From: Paracoccaceae bacterium
GTDB taxonomy: Bacteria > Pseudomonadota > Alphaproteobacteria > Rhodobacterales > Rhodobacteraceae
Direction of reading: 5' to 3'
Length of the DNA stretch: 64,000 nt
NCBI GenBank assembly: GCA_958296035.1
Contig: OY282431.1
Coordinates: 1,925,001-1,989,000 of the forward strand
Made by a program: the position numbers and the translations under genes. Within the stretch, counting starts at the first letter, position 1; the number at the start of each line of letters is the position of its first letter. The notes under the pieces are model-generated. The model was not told the DNA's origin. It ran no database searches and worked only from the letters and a program-made list of their open reading frames with translations. Shown in pieces: positions 52,710-63,528 of the stretch.

Positions 52710-53749
52710 TGTCGCACCTGTTGACCCGCGTGACTGGCCATGTGGGACACATCACGCTGCAGCGCCCGGCATCGCTTAACGCGCTTACCCATGAGATGTG
52801 CCAGCAGATCGAGGCCAGCCTGGACGATTGGCTGAAAGACTGCGCTGTTCGAGTCATCATAATTGACGCGCGTGGCAAGTCATTCTGTGCCGGTGGCGAC
52901 ATAAGCGAAATGTACCGGACCGGGCAGGCCGGCGATTTTGCCTATGGCCGCCAGTACTGGCGCGACGAATATCGGCTCAATGCAAAGCTGGCGAATTGCG
53001 TCAAGCCCATAGTCAGCTTCCTGCAGGGATACACCATGGGTGGAGGAGTCGGACTGGGGTGCCATGTTTCGCATCGCATTGTGGGTGAGTCCAGTCGCGT
53101 CGCCATGCCAGAGTGCGCGATTGGTCTCGTCCCGGATGTTGGCGGCTCCCTCCTTCTGGCCCGGTCACCTGGCCGCCTCGGCGAGTACCTGGGAATGACC
53201 GGTAGCCGCATGCACGCCGCCGATGCAATTCTGGCGGGTTTTGCAGACTACCATGTCCCCATGGATAGATGGGACAGTCTCAAGGCAGAACTTGTGCAGA
53301 CTGGATGTGTCGCTGCAATCGAGCACTATGGCCTTGAAACGCCCCGATCCACGCTCGCCAGAAACCAGTCCCAGATTGATCATCACTTCTCGGCCGGCAC
53401 ACCGGCGGCGATAGCCGCAAGCCTTGCCGATTCCGGTACGCCGTTTGCCACCTGCAGTCTCGAGCTCATGGCTCGAAATTCGCCTTTGTCCATGGCTTGC
53501 ACGTGCCACATTGTGCGCCACCAACGCCAAGCCGAAAGCATCGAGGATGCTCTGGATGTCGAGTATCGATTTACCTATCGCTCGGCGGAGGACGGCGAGT
53601 TTCTGGAGGGCATCAGGGCACGCATCATGGAAAGAGGAACGCAACCGCGCTGGATGCATGCATCCATTGGCGAGGTCCGGAGAGACGAAATCGACCGTTT
53701 TCTGGAACCGCTGGGCGAGTTGGCATTGAACTGGGACATCGACCAATGA
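52709..53749 (+). CDS. 3-Hydroxyisobutyryl-CoA hydrolase (enoyl-CoA hydratase family)
   Basis: Releases free 3-hydroxyisobutyrate from its CoA ester, a step peculiar to valine degradation. 346 aa, longer than ordinary crotonases, as this subfamily is. Crotonase core with KSFCAGGDISEMY (oxyanion-hole loop, about residues 56-68), QGYTMGGGVGLGCH, MPECAIGLVPDVGGS, then the subfamily's C-terminal domain (CHIVRHQRQA, YRFTYRSAEDGEFLEGIRA, split). GTG start; the TGA overlaps the mmsB start as ATGA (53746-53749). Confidence 0.93.
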   Translation: MSHLLTRVTGHVGHITLQRPASLNALTHEMCQQIEASLDDWLKDCAVRVIIIDARGKSFCAGGDISEMYRTGQAGDFAYGRQYWRDEYRLNAKLANCVKPIVSFLQGYTMGGGVGLGCHVSHRIVGESSRVAMPECAIGLVPDVGGSLLLARSPGRLGEYLGMTGSRMHAADAILAGFADYHVPMDRWDSLKAELVQTGCVAAIEHYGLETPRSTLARNQSQIDHHFSAGTPAAIAASLADSGTPFATCSLELMARNSPLSMACTCHIVRHQRQAESIEDALDVEYRFTYRSAEDGEFLEGIRARIMERGTQPRWMHASIGEVRRDEIDRFLEPLGELALNWDIDQ

Positions 53750-54663
53750 AAATCGGCTTCTTGGGACTTGGCAATATGGGCGCGCCCATGGCCACAAATC
53801 TTGCCAGAAACAATTACGATGTGAGAGGCTTTGACATCGCAGCGCCTTGCCCTGCTGGCATTGTTCCGGCGCCGTCCGGCCATAATGCGGTTGGTGGGCA
53901 AGATCTGGTTTTCACGATGTTGCCTGGAGGCCGCGAGCTGCGCCAGGTGGCAGAAGATATCCTGCCACATATGGGAACCGGTACTATCTGGGTGGATTGT
54001 TCAACTGTAGAGATCGAAGCCGCAACGGAGACTGCCAGGCGTGCGGCGAAGAGAGGCGTGACATTTCTGGATGCTCCGGTTTCGGGCGGCATTACGGGCG
54101 CCCGCGCAGGCACATTGACAATCATGGTCGGTGGACCGGCCGCGGCGTTTTCCAGGGTCCGGCCTGTTCTTGAAGTGGTTGGAGGTCGTATTGTCCATTG
54201 CGGCAAGGTCGGTGCCGGACAATCCACCAAGATCTGCAACAATCTTATCCTGGCGCCGGCGATGGTGGCAACCTGTGAGGCATTTGCGCTCGCAGACCGT
54301 CTGGGTCTGGATCTGTCCATCCTTTTCGAGGTCGTTTCCAAGTCATCCGGGTACAGCTGGTCATCCAATGCATATACGCCGCTGCCCGGCATCGGAACCG
54401 AGAGTCCCGCCGATCATGGTTATCAGGCGGGCTTCGCAGCGCGGTTGATGCTCAAGGACCTGTTGCTGGCGGAACAGGCAGCGGAGTCGGTCAACTTTTG
54501 GCCTGAAGTCTCGATGGCCGCAAAGGAGTACTACCGCCGGTTCGTTGAAGAAAAGGGCAAGGGTGAGCTAGACTTTTCGGCAGTTATGCTAGAACTGATG
54601 GCCGGCAACGAAAGCAACGGCTGCCGGGAGCAGAACCAGAGGCCACTCGCGCCGACGGATTAA
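53746..54663 (+). CDS. mmsB: 3-Hydroxyisobutyrate dehydrogenase
   Basis: Oxidises 3-hydroxyisobutyrate to methylmalonate semialdehyde with NAD, supplying the substrate of the first gene's product. 305 aa. Rossmann motif IGFLGLGNMGAPMATNLA at residues 3-20, substrate motif LDAPVSGGITGARAGTLTIM, catalytic Lys region GAGQSTKICNNL. ATG at 53746 chosen because it overlaps the preceding stop; an open frame running further upstream is just the shadow of that gene. Last gene of the valine operon. Confidence 0.95.
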   Translation: MKIGFLGLGNMGAPMATNLARNNYDVRGFDIAAPCPAGIVPAPSGHNAVGGQDLVFTMLPGGRELRQVAEDILPHMGTGTIWVDCSTVEIEAATETARRAAKRGVTFLDAPVSGGITGARAGTLTIMVGGPAAAFSRVRPVLEVVGGRIVHCGKVGAGQSTKICNNLILAPAMVATCEAFALADRLGLDLSILFEVVSKSSGYSWSSNAYTPLPGIGTESPADHGYQAGFAARLMLKDLLLAEQAAESVNFWPEVSMAAKEYYRRFVEEKGKGELDFSAVMLELMAGNESNGCREQNQRPLAPTD

Positions 54664-54701
54664 AGCGTTCTGACGGCCCAGCTCTTCCTGACCCAATCTT
54701 C

Positions 54702-57533
54702 TCAGGCTGCCTGATGCAGACGGTCTCCGAGCAACGGGGCGAGAAAGTGTCCGGTATAACTATCGGTATTCCTGGCCACCGCCTCTGGCGTTCCGTCGCA
54801 CACCAGCCAGCCACCTCTGTCGCCACCTTCCGGACCGAGGTCGATGATCCAGTCAGCAGTCTTTATGACATCCAGGTTATGCTCGATAATGATGACCGAA
54901 TGGCCAAGATCCACCAGTTCATGCAGGACAAGCATCAGCTTTCGAATGTCATCAAAGTGAAGTCCTGTGGTTGGTTCGTCGAGGAAGAAAACCGACTTCT
55001 GGTAGTGAGGCCTGCCCAGCTCCCTCGCCAACTTGATCCGCTGTGCCTCACCACCGGACAACATCGGAGACGGATGGCCTAAACGCATGTATCCGAGCCC
55101 TACCCGATCCATGCACAAGAGCTTTTCATGAATGTTTGGAATCGGAGCAAAGAGCGAACATGCTTCCTCAACAGTCATCTTCAGTACGTCTGATATGTTC
55201 TTGTTCCGGTATTTGATGGCAAGCGTTTCGCGATTGTACCTTTGGCCATTGCAGCTTTCACACGTCACATACACATCTGGCAGGAACAGCATTGAAATCT
55301 TGAGGACACCCTCGCCCTTGCAGTTCTCGCATCGCCCGCCCTTCACATTGAAGGAATACCTGCTACTGGTATAGCCTCTCTGTTTGGACTCCGGAATCTT
55401 TGCGTACCAGTTGCGTATTGGGTCAAGGACTTTGGTGTAAGTAGCCGGGCAGGACCTCGGTGTCCGCCCGATTGGCCTCTGGCTAATCTCGACGGAACGC
55501 TGTATCCTGTCCTTTTCCTGACCCCGGTACGAAACGGTGCCAAAATCTGGCCCGCGCCAAAGCCACTTGTTGATATGTTGAATCAGGGTGCCCTTGATCA
55601 GCGATGACTTGCCGCTACCGGAAACGCCGGTCACACAAACCAGTTTGCCGAGAGGAATATCGACATCTACGTTTTTCAAGTTGTTTGTATTTGCTGACCT
55701 GACCCGAATGCGGGACCCATTTCCGGTCCTACGTCTCTCGGGGACTGCGATCTCTCGCTCACCTCTCAAATACTGTGCCGTAATCGAGTTCGGTGACGCG
55801 ACCAATTCCTCGGGAGGGCCGGCAGCGACAACGGTTCCGCCATGAATCCCGGCCCCGGGCCCCATGTCGATTACATGATCAGCCGTTCTTATTGCTTCTT
55901 CGTCGTGTTCGACCACCACAACGGTATTGCCCCGGTCACGCAATGACTCGAGCGAGTCCAGCAGCCGTCTGTTATCCCGTTGATGCAATCCGATTGACGG
56001 TTCGTCCAGCACATAAAGGACCCCGGTCAGCCCGGCACCGATCTGGCTTGCAAGTCGGATGCGCTGGCTTTCTCCGCCAGACAAAGTGGAGGCAGAACGC
56101 GACAGGGTAAGGTACTCCAATCCGACGCTTACAAGAAATCCGAGACGGTCGGCAATCTCCTTGAGCACGATTTCGGCAATCTTCTGCTGCTGCTGCCCCA
56201 GCTTGCCGTGCGCCCCGGATATCCACTCCAATGCCTCCAGAATTGACTGGTCCAGCAGCTGGCCAAGATGAATTCCTGCAATCCTGACTGACAGAGCCTC
56301 CTTGCTCAGCCGAAATCCCTTGCACTTCTCGCATTTGCGAAGTTCCATAAACTGTTCGAGGCGAGTGCGCATATTAGCCGACTGGGTCGTGTCGTAGCGC
56401 AACCGTAGATTCGGAATAACTGAACCGAAACCACGCTGGATGCCATCCGCGTATGAAAATCCATCATCTTCATCCAGTCCGTACAATACCACCTTCCTGA
56501 GCCGGGGCGGCAATTCTTTCCAGGGTGTGTTCGGGTCCAGGCCATTACATTTTGCAAAATATGCCAGTGCTGTGGAGTTGGTGTGCACGAATTTCCACAT
56601 GGCGGGTACAAAAGCCATCTTTAACGGAAGGTCGGGACGGAGTATTTTTCGTTCCGTGAACACCTTTTTGTGACCCAGCCCGTCACAAGCCGAACAGGCC
56701 CCTGCGTGCGTATTGAATGAGAACATTCTTGGTTCCAGTTTTGGAACCGTGAATCCGGACACCGGGCAGGCAAAGTTTTCCGAAAAGGTGATCGTCTCGG
56801 GGGGCGTACGGCCGATCAATTCGGCGCAAACTATACCTTCGGCCATGTCGAGACCGGTGCGCAAAGAATCCGCAAGCCGCTCCTCGATGCCTGGACCAAT
56901 GACAAGCCTGTCGACTACCAGATCAATGTCATGCCTGTTCTTGACCATCAGATCGGGGATATTGTCGAGCATCAGATCGCTGCCATCAATGCGTACTCTC
57001 AAGAACCCTTTCTTTCTGAATTCTTCCAATTCAGTTCGGAAAGATCCCTTTCGATCACGCACAACCGGAGCCAGCAGGTGTATCCTCGTACCTGGTTCCA
57101 GCTCCATCAACCGATCGGTCATGTCTGAAATCTGCTGGGCCACGATGGGCTCTCCGGTTAGCGGAGAGTGTGGGGTTCCGGTACGGGCGAACAGCAGACG
57201 CAGGTAATCGTGTATCTCGGTTATCGTCGCCACGGTTGATCGAGGATTCCGCGACGTCGTCTTTTGCTCGATTGAAATTGCCGGGGACAGCCCCTCAATG
57301 TGATCGACATCCGGCTTTTCCATGGTCTGCAAGAACTGACGGGCATAGGCGGAAAGGCTCTCCACATACCTCCGCTGACCTTCTGCATAGACAGTATCGA
57401 TAGCTAGCGAAGACTTTCCAGACCCACTGACCCCGGTAATCACGACGAGTTTGTTACGTGGAATATCAATGTCGACTGACTTGAGGTTGTGCTCGCGCGC
57501 GCCTCGAACCTTGATATTCTTCATCTCAGTCAT
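54702..57533 (-). CDS. uvrA: Excinuclease ABC subunit A
   Basis: DNA-damage recognition ATPase of nucleotide excision repair. 943 aa with two ABC modules: Walker [13 protein letters not shown] near residue 34 and [13 protein letters not shown] near 637; signature [16 protein letters not shown] and [16 protein letters not shown]; Walker B plus [11 protein letters not shown] and [11 protein letters not shown]. Zinc-finger cysteines in [20 protein letters not shown] and [11 protein letters not shown] at 57533; an ATG three codons in is also possible. Divergent from ssb; no alphaproteobacterial LexA box (GTTC-7-GTTC) was found by eye in the gap. Confidence 0.97.
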   Translation of the reverse strand: MTEMKNIKVRGAREHNLKSVDIDIPRNKLVVITGVSGSGKSSLAIDTVYAEGQRRYVESLSAYARQFLQTMEKPDVDHIEGLSPAISIEQKTTSRNPRSTVATITEIHDYLRLLFARTGTPHSPLTGEPIVAQQISDMTDRLMELEPGTRIHLLAPVVRDRKGSFRTELEEFRKKGFLRVRIDGSDLMLDNIPDLMVKNRHDIDLVVDRLVIGPGIEERLADSLRTGLDMAEGIVCAELIGRTPPETITFSENFACPVSGFTVPKLEPRMFSFNTHAGACSACDGLGHKKVFTERKILRPDLPLKMAFVPAMWKFVHTNSTALAYFAKCNGLDPNTPWKELPPRLRKVVLYGLDEDDGFSYADGIQRGFGSVIPNLRLRYDTTQSANMRTRLEQFMELRKCEKCKGFRLSKEALSVRIAGIHLGQLLDQSILEALEWISGAHGKLGQQQQKIAEIVLKEIADRLGFLVSVGLEYLTLSRSASTLSGGESQRIRLASQIGAGLTGVLYVLDEPSIGLHQRDNRRLLDSLESLRDRGNTVVVVEHDEEAIRTADHVIDMGPGAGIHGGTVVAAGPPEELVASPNSITAQYLRGEREIAVPERRRTGNGSRIRVRSANTNNLKNVDVDIPLGKLVCVTGVSGSGKSSLIKGTLIQHINKWLWRGPDFGTVSYRGQEKDRIQRSVEISQRPIGRTPRSCPATYTKVLDPIRNWYAKIPESKQRGYTSSRYSFNVKGGRCENCKGEGVLKISMLFLPDVYVTCESCNGQRYNRETLAIKYRNKNISDVLKMTVEEACSLFAPIPNIHEKLLCMDRVGLGYMRLGHPSPMLSGGEAQRIKLARELGRPHYQKSVFFLDEPTTGLHFDDIRKLMLVLHELVDLGHSVIIIEHNLDVIKTADWIIDLGPEGGDRGGWLVCDGTPEAVARNTDSYTGHFLAPLLGDRLHQAA

Positions 57534-58311
57534 GAATCACCGAAAGTTCCTGTCTGCCAGTTTCCCAATGGCGGCTGATGCGCCAAGGCCCGTATCTACC
57601 CGTCCGGAGCGCATTATCATGACCTGACCTTGTTCACATCTGCTGAGCAGTCCAGCAGGAATTATCTGACTGCACGTGTTTCGGCAATGCGTGAGTAGGA
57701 AAATGCACGCCAACCCACTCACAACGTCGATTGGGCAGCAGTCCCATTGCCAGGAAGACCAGCTGCCCCTTTTGGCTTCCCGCGGGCAGTGATTCTGACC
57801 ACCGACAACTCCCAAATGCTTCATATAACTGGTTCCAGCCATGACTATTGCAACGCGATTCTGATGAAGAGCCGAGGGGCGGTATCGGTTGGCCAGCTGA
57901 AAGTTCCGTGTCGCGTTGCCAAACCTGAAGGTTGGCTGCCGACTCCTGCTGTGCCGTCGAAGAAACACGCGGAGACCAACTGACAGTATTCAAATGCTGC
58001 ATCTGTCGAATATCTAATGGCAGGACAAGCAGGTATGGACGCAACTGATTTGAATTTCCATGTCCAATTTGTTCCTGCCAGGCCGCCGGATATTCGTGAA
58101 ACCGGTCTAACCCTTCCTCCCATCTCCTGCTTGCTACGCGGCAAACGCTTTTTGCTTCGTGCTTCAACTTTACATCGCAAACACCATATGCAATTGTATC
58201 AGGTGCTTGCCGCATGGACCGAAGACCAACTCCAATCGAGTTGCACCGATTAGTCCTTACGCCTGAGCGGCGTCATAGTCTCCGTCCCGAAATCCAATGT
58301 GAGATCCAATT
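57534..58311. other. Intergenic between divergent uvrA and ssb (778 bp)
   Basis: Unusually long for this divergent pair. Open frames on either strand (up to about 190 codons) lack motifs and ribosome sites. Promoters for both genes must lie here; none was recognised with confidence. Confidence 0.5.
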
Positions 58312-58854
58312 ATGATCAATACGGTTAACCGAGTTACCCTGATAGGGTTTGCAGAGAAAGATCCCGAGATCAGACACCTTCAATTCGGGCAGGTATGCAA
58401 ATTTGTAGTTCGAACCACAGAAAGATGGAATGATCGCAATACCAACGAACCAAGGGAGGTTTCACAGTGGAACCGCGTCTCGGTCTACGTTGCGCCTCTG
58501 ATTAACACGGTGATGAGCGAACTCAAGGCAGGCATGCTTGTCTACGTAGAGGGGCGGATGCAGACCAACCGACGGCAGGATGATTCGGGGCAGGAACGAA
58601 CATTTACCGAGGTGGCTGTCAGGGCATACCACGGCTCGGTTACCCCGCTTGGTGTTTACGACGAGGCGACAGGGACGCAGACATCAGCATCTTCAGGCTC
58701 TCCCCAAACAGCGCCCTACAGAACTGGGGGGCAGCAGCCATCGCAGGGCTACGCTCCCCGGCAGGATTTTGCCAAGCCGGCACGCTCGCAACCCAAGAGT
58801 CCGGAACCGCAAATCCATGGAGGAGAAATTGAGGACGATGAGGTGCCCTTTTAA
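58312..58854 (+). CDS. ssb: Single-stranded DNA-binding protein
   Basis: Coats single-stranded DNA during replication and repair. 180 aa: OB-fold in residues 1-115 (NRVTLIGFAEKDPEIRHL, FVVRTTERWND, LKAGMLVYVEGRMQTNRRQD), a Gln/Pro/Ser-rich flexible linker, and the acidic partner-binding tip ending DDEVPF. Followed by gyrA on the same strand after 295 bp, a conserved alphaproteobacterial order. Confidence 0.95.
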   Translation: MINTVNRVTLIGFAEKDPEIRHLQFGQVCKFVVRTTERWNDRNTNEPREVSQWNRVSVYVAPLINTVMSELKAGMLVYVEGRMQTNRRQDDSGQERTFTEVAVRAYHGSVTPLGVYDEATGTQTSASSGSPQTAPYRTGGQQPSQGYAPRQDFAKPARSQPKSPEPQIHGGEIEDDEVPF

Positions 58855-59149
58855 TCGTGTCCTCAACTGATGTCAGCCAGGGGCAGAAGTAGGAATGGCA
58901 TGTTTAGAACCGACTGCAGGATTGGTTGCGGACCTGCCTGGGTCAATACCTGTCTGGGCTTGAGTCGGGAAAAGTAGTTCCAGGAGGGCAACTGATCCGG
59001 TAGGACGTCTGTGGGCAGAACCTGGCCCTGGATTCTCGCCTTTTTGCCAATTCTTGAAGCGCGACAGCCAGTCGGCCCACACCCGGCAAATTGTTTCTGC
59101 TATTTCGGCCGCCCCCGCGGTGCCAACACCCAGACTGTGTACTTGAACA

Positions 59150-61918
59150 GTGATCAAAGAAGACACATCAGCCTCTGATACCGGCGACGAAAGCGAACAG
59201 CCGGTTCCCGTCGTTTCGATTGTTGACGAGATAAGTTCCGCTTACCGCGATTACGCGATGAGCGTAATTGTGTCCCGCGCGCTTCCGGACGTGCGCGACG
59301 GACTGAAACCGGTCCATCGACGTATTCTATTCGCGATGAACGACGCCGGCAATACTCACGGAAAGCCCTACAGGAAGTCGGCCCGCCCGGTCGGCGAGGT
59401 AATGGGCAAGTACCACCCTCATGGCGATGCGGCCATCTATGATGCGCTTGTACGAATGGCACAGGACTTCACGATGTCGCTTCCCCTGCTGGATGGACAG
59501 GGAAACTTTGGTTCGCTGGACGGCGACAATGCTGCAGCAATGCGCTACACCGAAGTGCGGCTGGCCGAGACCGCTGCTTTCATGTTGGCTGACATCGGGG
59601 CGGACACGGTTGACTTCCAGGAAAACTATGACGGTAAGGATACGGAACCGACCGTTCTGCCATCACGTTTTCCGAACATTCTGGTCAACGGGGCCGCAGG
59701 AATTGCGGTCGGGATGGCGACGACCATTCCACCCCACAATCTGGGTGAAGCAATAGATGCCACATTGGCACTGATTGAGGATCCGGACGTGTCTATTGAT
59801 GCATTGCTGGAGCTGATGCCCGGCCCGGACTTCCCCACAGGTGGCATAATTCTCGGCAACAATGGTATCCGGGCGTCATACCTGAAGGGTAGCGGGCGCA
59901 TTGTCATACGGGCTCGAACGACAATCGAGACCACAGCAGGTGGTCGACAATCGATCGTCATTGAGGAGATCCCCTACCAGGTGATCAAGTCGGACCTGGT
60001 GCAGCAGATTGCCGAGGCGGCGCGCGCCAAGATTATCGAGGGCATCGAAAGCGTGCAGGACGAGTCGGACCGGCAGGGCGTTCGCGTCGTTATCGGGCTC
60101 AAGAGGCATGCCAACGAACAGATCGTTCTCAACCAGTTGTGGAAGAGAACGCGCATGCAAACGACGCTGTTCAGCAACATGGTTGCCCTTGACCGAGGTC
60201 AGCCGGATGTCATGAACCTGATGCAAATCCTGTCTGCATTCGTTGAATTCCGCGAGGAAGTTGTTGCACGCAGGACGGCGCATCAACTCCGCCAGGCACG
60301 GGAGCGCAGTCATATCCTGTGCGGACTTGTCGTGGCCGTTAAATGCCTTGACGAAGTCATCGCCATGATTCGCAGTTCCCAGACGCCAGCCATTGCACGC
60401 GAGGCGCTGAAGTCGAGAGTCTGGCCGGCGGCGGACGTCGCTCCCTATATCCGCCTCATTGACGATCCGGTTCACACATTGGAGGCGGACGACACATATC
60501 GGCTGTCCGATCGACAGGCCAGGGCAATACTCGATCTTCGCATGCAACGTCTGACCGCCCTGGGCATCGACGAGATTGCAAACGAACTTTCCAAACTTGC
60601 ATCTCGTATCAAGGACTGTCTGGCGGTCTTGCGCTCAAGACAGCGCATTCTCGGCATAATCTCGAATGAACTGCGCGAAGTTCGGCAGAAATTTGCCGTA
60701 CCCAGGCGCACTGCCATTGTTGAGGATGATTCCGAGCTGCTAGACGAGGATCTCATCGAACGACGTGAAATGGTCATCATCGTCACGCGATCGGGTTACG
60801 TCAAGCGTATGTCGGTCGACGAACTGCGCCAGCAGCGACGCGGCGGTCGAGGACTGATTGGCACCTATACCGCGGAGGGTGATCTGGTAACCGCTGTGCA
60901 CGTTGCCAACACGCATGACGAGCTGCTTTGCTTTGCTGAAGACGGAATTGTCTACAAGACCAAGACGTGGCAGTTTCCCGAGGCCAAAAGGTACAGTCGG
61001 GGCCGCCCACTGGCCAGCATACTCAGTATCCAGAGCGGCATCTCGATTTCGGAAATCACGCCGATTTCGCCAGACGCCTACGACGACCGGTCCAAGTACC
61101 TGTTGTTCTCGGCCTCTAACGGCATGGTTCGGAGGAGTCGGTTGTCGCTCTTTCGTAGCGTGATGGCGAGCGGCAAGATTGCCATCACAATTGCCGAAGG
61201 TGCGTCTCTGGTCAACGTGCGGCTTTGCACTACGGATGATGACGTTCTGGTGGCAACCCGGTCAGGAAAGGTCAACCGCTTTCCGGTGGAACTGGCGCGT
61301 TCGATCAAGTCGAGGGTATCGGCAGGCGTCAAGGGCATAACCCTGGCAGATAATGATGAGGTCATTGCGCTGGAGATTGTTCGCAACTTTGGCATTACGG
61401 CTGACGAGCTTCAGGGTTACCTGTCATTGCGCCGTCTGGAGCACAAACATGCGCAAGAAGCGGCGAGCGATGTGGTCATCCACTCCAGTCAAGGTGAACC
61501 TGGCGAAATGGCCGCGTCCTGGGAGCCGGACGCAGCAAGTCTGGCTGCAGCTGGCGGCACGACAAGGCAGCGTTGGAGTGAACTGCGAGCCACCGAAAAG
61601 TTGCTCCTTGCAATTGACAAGAATGGTCTCGGAAAGCTGACCTCCAGTCACGAGTTTCCTGTGCGGCGGGGGCGAACAGGGCAAGGATTGAAGGCCATCA
61701 AGTCAGGAGGTCTGGTGGCGTTCATGACAGTATCGACGAAGGATCAGATCGTGCTTGCAACCGATGGCGGCCAGCTGATTCGATGCAAGGCGCTTGATGT
61801 GTCCTATCAGTCGCGGTACGCAGGTGGCGTCAGGCTCATGCGCCTCACGGATGATGAACGCATCGTTTCGGTTGCCAGAATCGATGCTGACACCCTGGTC
61901 ATCAATGGCGAGCCCTGA
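59150..61918 (+). CDS. gyrA: DNA gyrase subunit A
   Basis: Breakage-reunion subunit of gyrase. 922 aa. Winged helix with catalytic Tyr133 in AAMRYTEVRL; quinolone-determining region KYHPHGDAAIYDALVRM, where Ala94 stands at the E. coli Ser83 position; coiled-coil gate; then C-terminal beta-pinwheel with repeated blades (VTRSGYVKRM, GIVYKTKTW, ATRSGKVNRF, IDKNGLGKL, ATDGGQLIR) and the GyrA-box QRRGGRG. An extra segment of about 60 residues in the pinwheel (QGYLSLRRLEHKHAQEAAS onward) is in line with the insert known in alphaproteobacterial GyrA. Only usable start is GTG at 59150; an in-frame TGA is two codons earlier. Confidence 0.97.
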   Translation: MIKEDTSASDTGDESEQPVPVVSIVDEISSAYRDYAMSVIVSRALPDVRDGLKPVHRRILFAMNDAGNTHGKPYRKSARPVGEVMGKYHPHGDAAIYDALVRMAQDFTMSLPLLDGQGNFGSLDGDNAAAMRYTEVRLAETAAFMLADIGADTVDFQENYDGKDTEPTVLPSRFPNILVNGAAGIAVGMATTIPPHNLGEAIDATLALIEDPDVSIDALLELMPGPDFPTGGIILGNNGIRASYLKGSGRIVIRARTTIETTAGGRQSIVIEEIPYQVIKSDLVQQIAEAARAKIIEGIESVQDESDRQGVRVVIGLKRHANEQIVLNQLWKRTRMQTTLFSNMVALDRGQPDVMNLMQILSAFVEFREEVVARRTAHQLRQARERSHILCGLVVAVKCLDEVIAMIRSSQTPAIAREALKSRVWPAADVAPYIRLIDDPVHTLEADDTYRLSDRQARAILDLRMQRLTALGIDEIANELSKLASRIKDCLAVLRSRQRILGIISNELREVRQKFAVPRRTAIVEDDSELLDEDLIERREMVIIVTRSGYVKRMSVDELRQQRRGGRGLIGTYTAEGDLVTAVHVANTHDELLCFAEDGIVYKTKTWQFPEAKRYSRGRPLASILSIQSGISISEITPISPDAYDDRSKYLLFSASNGMVRRSRLSLFRSVMASGKIAITIAEGASLVNVRLCTTDDDVLVATRSGKVNRFPVELARSIKSRVSAGVKGITLADNDEVIALEIVRNFGITADELQGYLSLRRLEHKHAQEAASDVVIHSSQGEPGEMAASWEPDAASLAAAGGTTRQRWSELRATEKLLLAIDKNGLGKLTSSHEFPVRRGRTGQGLKAIKSGGLVAFMTVSTKDQIVLATDGGQLIRCKALDVSYQSRYAGGVRLMRLTDDERIVSVARIDADTLVINGEP

Positions 61919-62019
61919 ACGATTCCTGTGATGGTTTCCAGATCGGAATCCCCGTTTGTCTCCACGCTAGGGGGCGGTTACACACACGTCGCTCGCGTCC
62001 GGGAACAGCCAGAGGAAAA

Positions 62020-62904
62020 GTGGTAACAATACGAAGCCGCTTCGCGCCCTCCCCCACAGGATTTCTGCATCTTGGCCACGCCTATTCCGCGGTCGTGTCC
62101 TGGAACATCGCGCGGAAAGCCGGTGGTCAGTTTCTGGTACGTATTGAAGATATCGACTTCACACGCTGCCGAGAGCACTTCTGTGATCAAATCTTCGAGG
62201 ACCTTTCGTGGTTGGGACTTGAGTGGCCGACGCCTGTACTCTACCAGTCCCGACGTGCCAGGGCCTACGAGTCGGCCTTGCAACAACTCTCCGATCTTGG
62301 GCTCTGTTTTCCGTGCTGCTGCACACGCAAGGACATTGCGTCAGCGCTTTCAGCATTACACGGACCGGCAAATGAACCCGGCGGCTTGCAGCGTCATCCG
62401 CGCTATCCGGGGACCTGCAACCATCGCTTGATGGCCAATCGCAGGTCCGGTGATGCAATTAGGATTGATATGCGCAAGGCGATAGAATGTCTTGGAGGGC
62501 CGGATGCTGTCAGTGTCCTGTTCTTTCGGGATGTAGGACCACTGCGCTCCGGCTGCCACCATCTGGACCCTGACCATCTTGTTGACCATTATGGAGATTT
62601 TGTCGTAGCACGCGGCGATATTGCCACATCCTACAATCTTGCGGTCGTGATTGACGATGCCGCCCAGGACATTTCTCATGTCGTCAGAGGAGAAGACCTG
62701 TTCGCCGAAACCGCGCTGCACAGATTGTTGCAGGCCTTACTGGACCTGCCGATTCCCGTTTGGCTGCACCACAAGCTCGTTACCGACGCATCGGGGAAGC
62801 GTCTGGCCAAACGCCACGACGCAATGGCAATCAGCCGGTACAGGGACATGGGATGGGATGCCGACGCGTTGCTGTCTTCACTTGACCTTCGCAAGTGTCC
62901 ATGA
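62020..62904 (+). CDS. gluQ: Glutamyl-Q tRNA(Asp) synthetase
   Basis: Truncated GluRS paralogue that attaches glutamate to queuosine of tRNA-Asp. 294 aa, so it lacks the anticodon-binding domain. HIGH-like motif SPTGFLHLGHAYSA at residues 10-23, IRIEDID-type VRIEDIDFTR, zinc site CCCTRKDI with RYPGTC, and KMSKS-like GKRLAKRHDA. GTG start at 62020 with AGAGGA just upstream. Follows gyrA by 101 bp. Confidence 0.93.
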   Translation: MVTIRSRFAPSPTGFLHLGHAYSAVVSWNIARKAGGQFLVRIEDIDFTRCREHFCDQIFEDLSWLGLEWPTPVLYQSRRARAYESALQQLSDLGLCFPCCCTRKDIASALSALHGPANEPGGLQRHPRYPGTCNHRLMANRRSGDAIRIDMRKAIECLGGPDAVSVLFFRDVGPLRSGCHHLDPDHLVDHYGDFVVARGDIATSYNLAVVIDDAAQDISHVVRGEDLFAETALHRLLQALLDLPIPVWLHHKLVTDASGKRLAKRHDAMAISRYRDMGWDADALLSSLDLRKCP

Positions 62905-63066
62905 CCGGGGCACCTGTAACCAGCAGGATTTGTTGATCTGCGGATACCGACTGTCATTCCTGCATCGGAGCAGTCAGACATGAACCCGGCGAAGGCAGAA
63001 AAGTTGGATGTGACCAACGTATACCTATATTGGCTTGATGAAACACTATCCGGGACCTGAGTTGCA

Positions 63067-63528
63067 ATGAGTTTTGACAGGAAAACAATCCAGCTCTACT
63101 CGCAACGAATTCTTGAGCTGGCCGCCGACATCCCGCATGTCGTCAGGCTTGATCCGTGCGACGCGAGTGCCAAGGTCCGATCGCCCCTGTGCGGCTCCAC
63201 CGTGACGGTTGATGTCGTCATTGGCGAGGGCAGGATTTGTCGATTCGGACAGGATGTCAAAGCCTGCGCCCTGGGGCAGGCTGCAGCTTCGGTTGTCGGG
63301 GCGAATATTGTCGGTCGAACCCGCGACGAGATACAGACTGCCAGGAAGCAGCTCTGGAACATGTTGACCAGCAAGGGCTGTCCGCCATCGGAACCTTTTG
63401 GAGAACTTGCCGTTCTGCTGCCTGCCCGAGACTACCGCAACCGTCATGCGTCGATAATGCTGGTGCTTGATGCTACCCTGGAAGCAGTCGACAAGGCACA
63501 ACGGCAACAGGCTGCCGAGGCAAGCTAA
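63067..63528 (+). CDS. IscU/NifU-like iron-sulfur cluster scaffold protein
   Basis: 153 aa. Predicted scaffold or carrier for Fe-S cluster assembly. The three IscU-type cysteines are visible: SPLCGSTVTVDV (about residue 41), KACALGQAAAS (about 67) and SKGCPPSEPFG (about 104), the spacing of the SufU/NifU-N family; the segment after the third (RNRHASIMLVLDATLEAV) is the usual C-terminal helix. A SUF or ISC operon is not adjacent. The ribosome site is weak. Confidence 0.85.
   Translation: MSFDRKTIQLYSQRILELAADIPHVVRLDPCDASAKVRSPLCGSTVTVDVVIGEGRICRFGQDVKACALGQAAASVVGANIVGRTRDEIQTARKQLWNMLTSKGCPPSEPFGELAVLLPARDYRNRHASIMLVLDATLEAVDKAQRQQAAEAS

Noticed and set aside
57534-58311. LexA/SOS box between uvrA and ssb
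   Set aside because: Searched by eye for GTTC-7-GTTC and its complement; only partial matches with wrong spacing.
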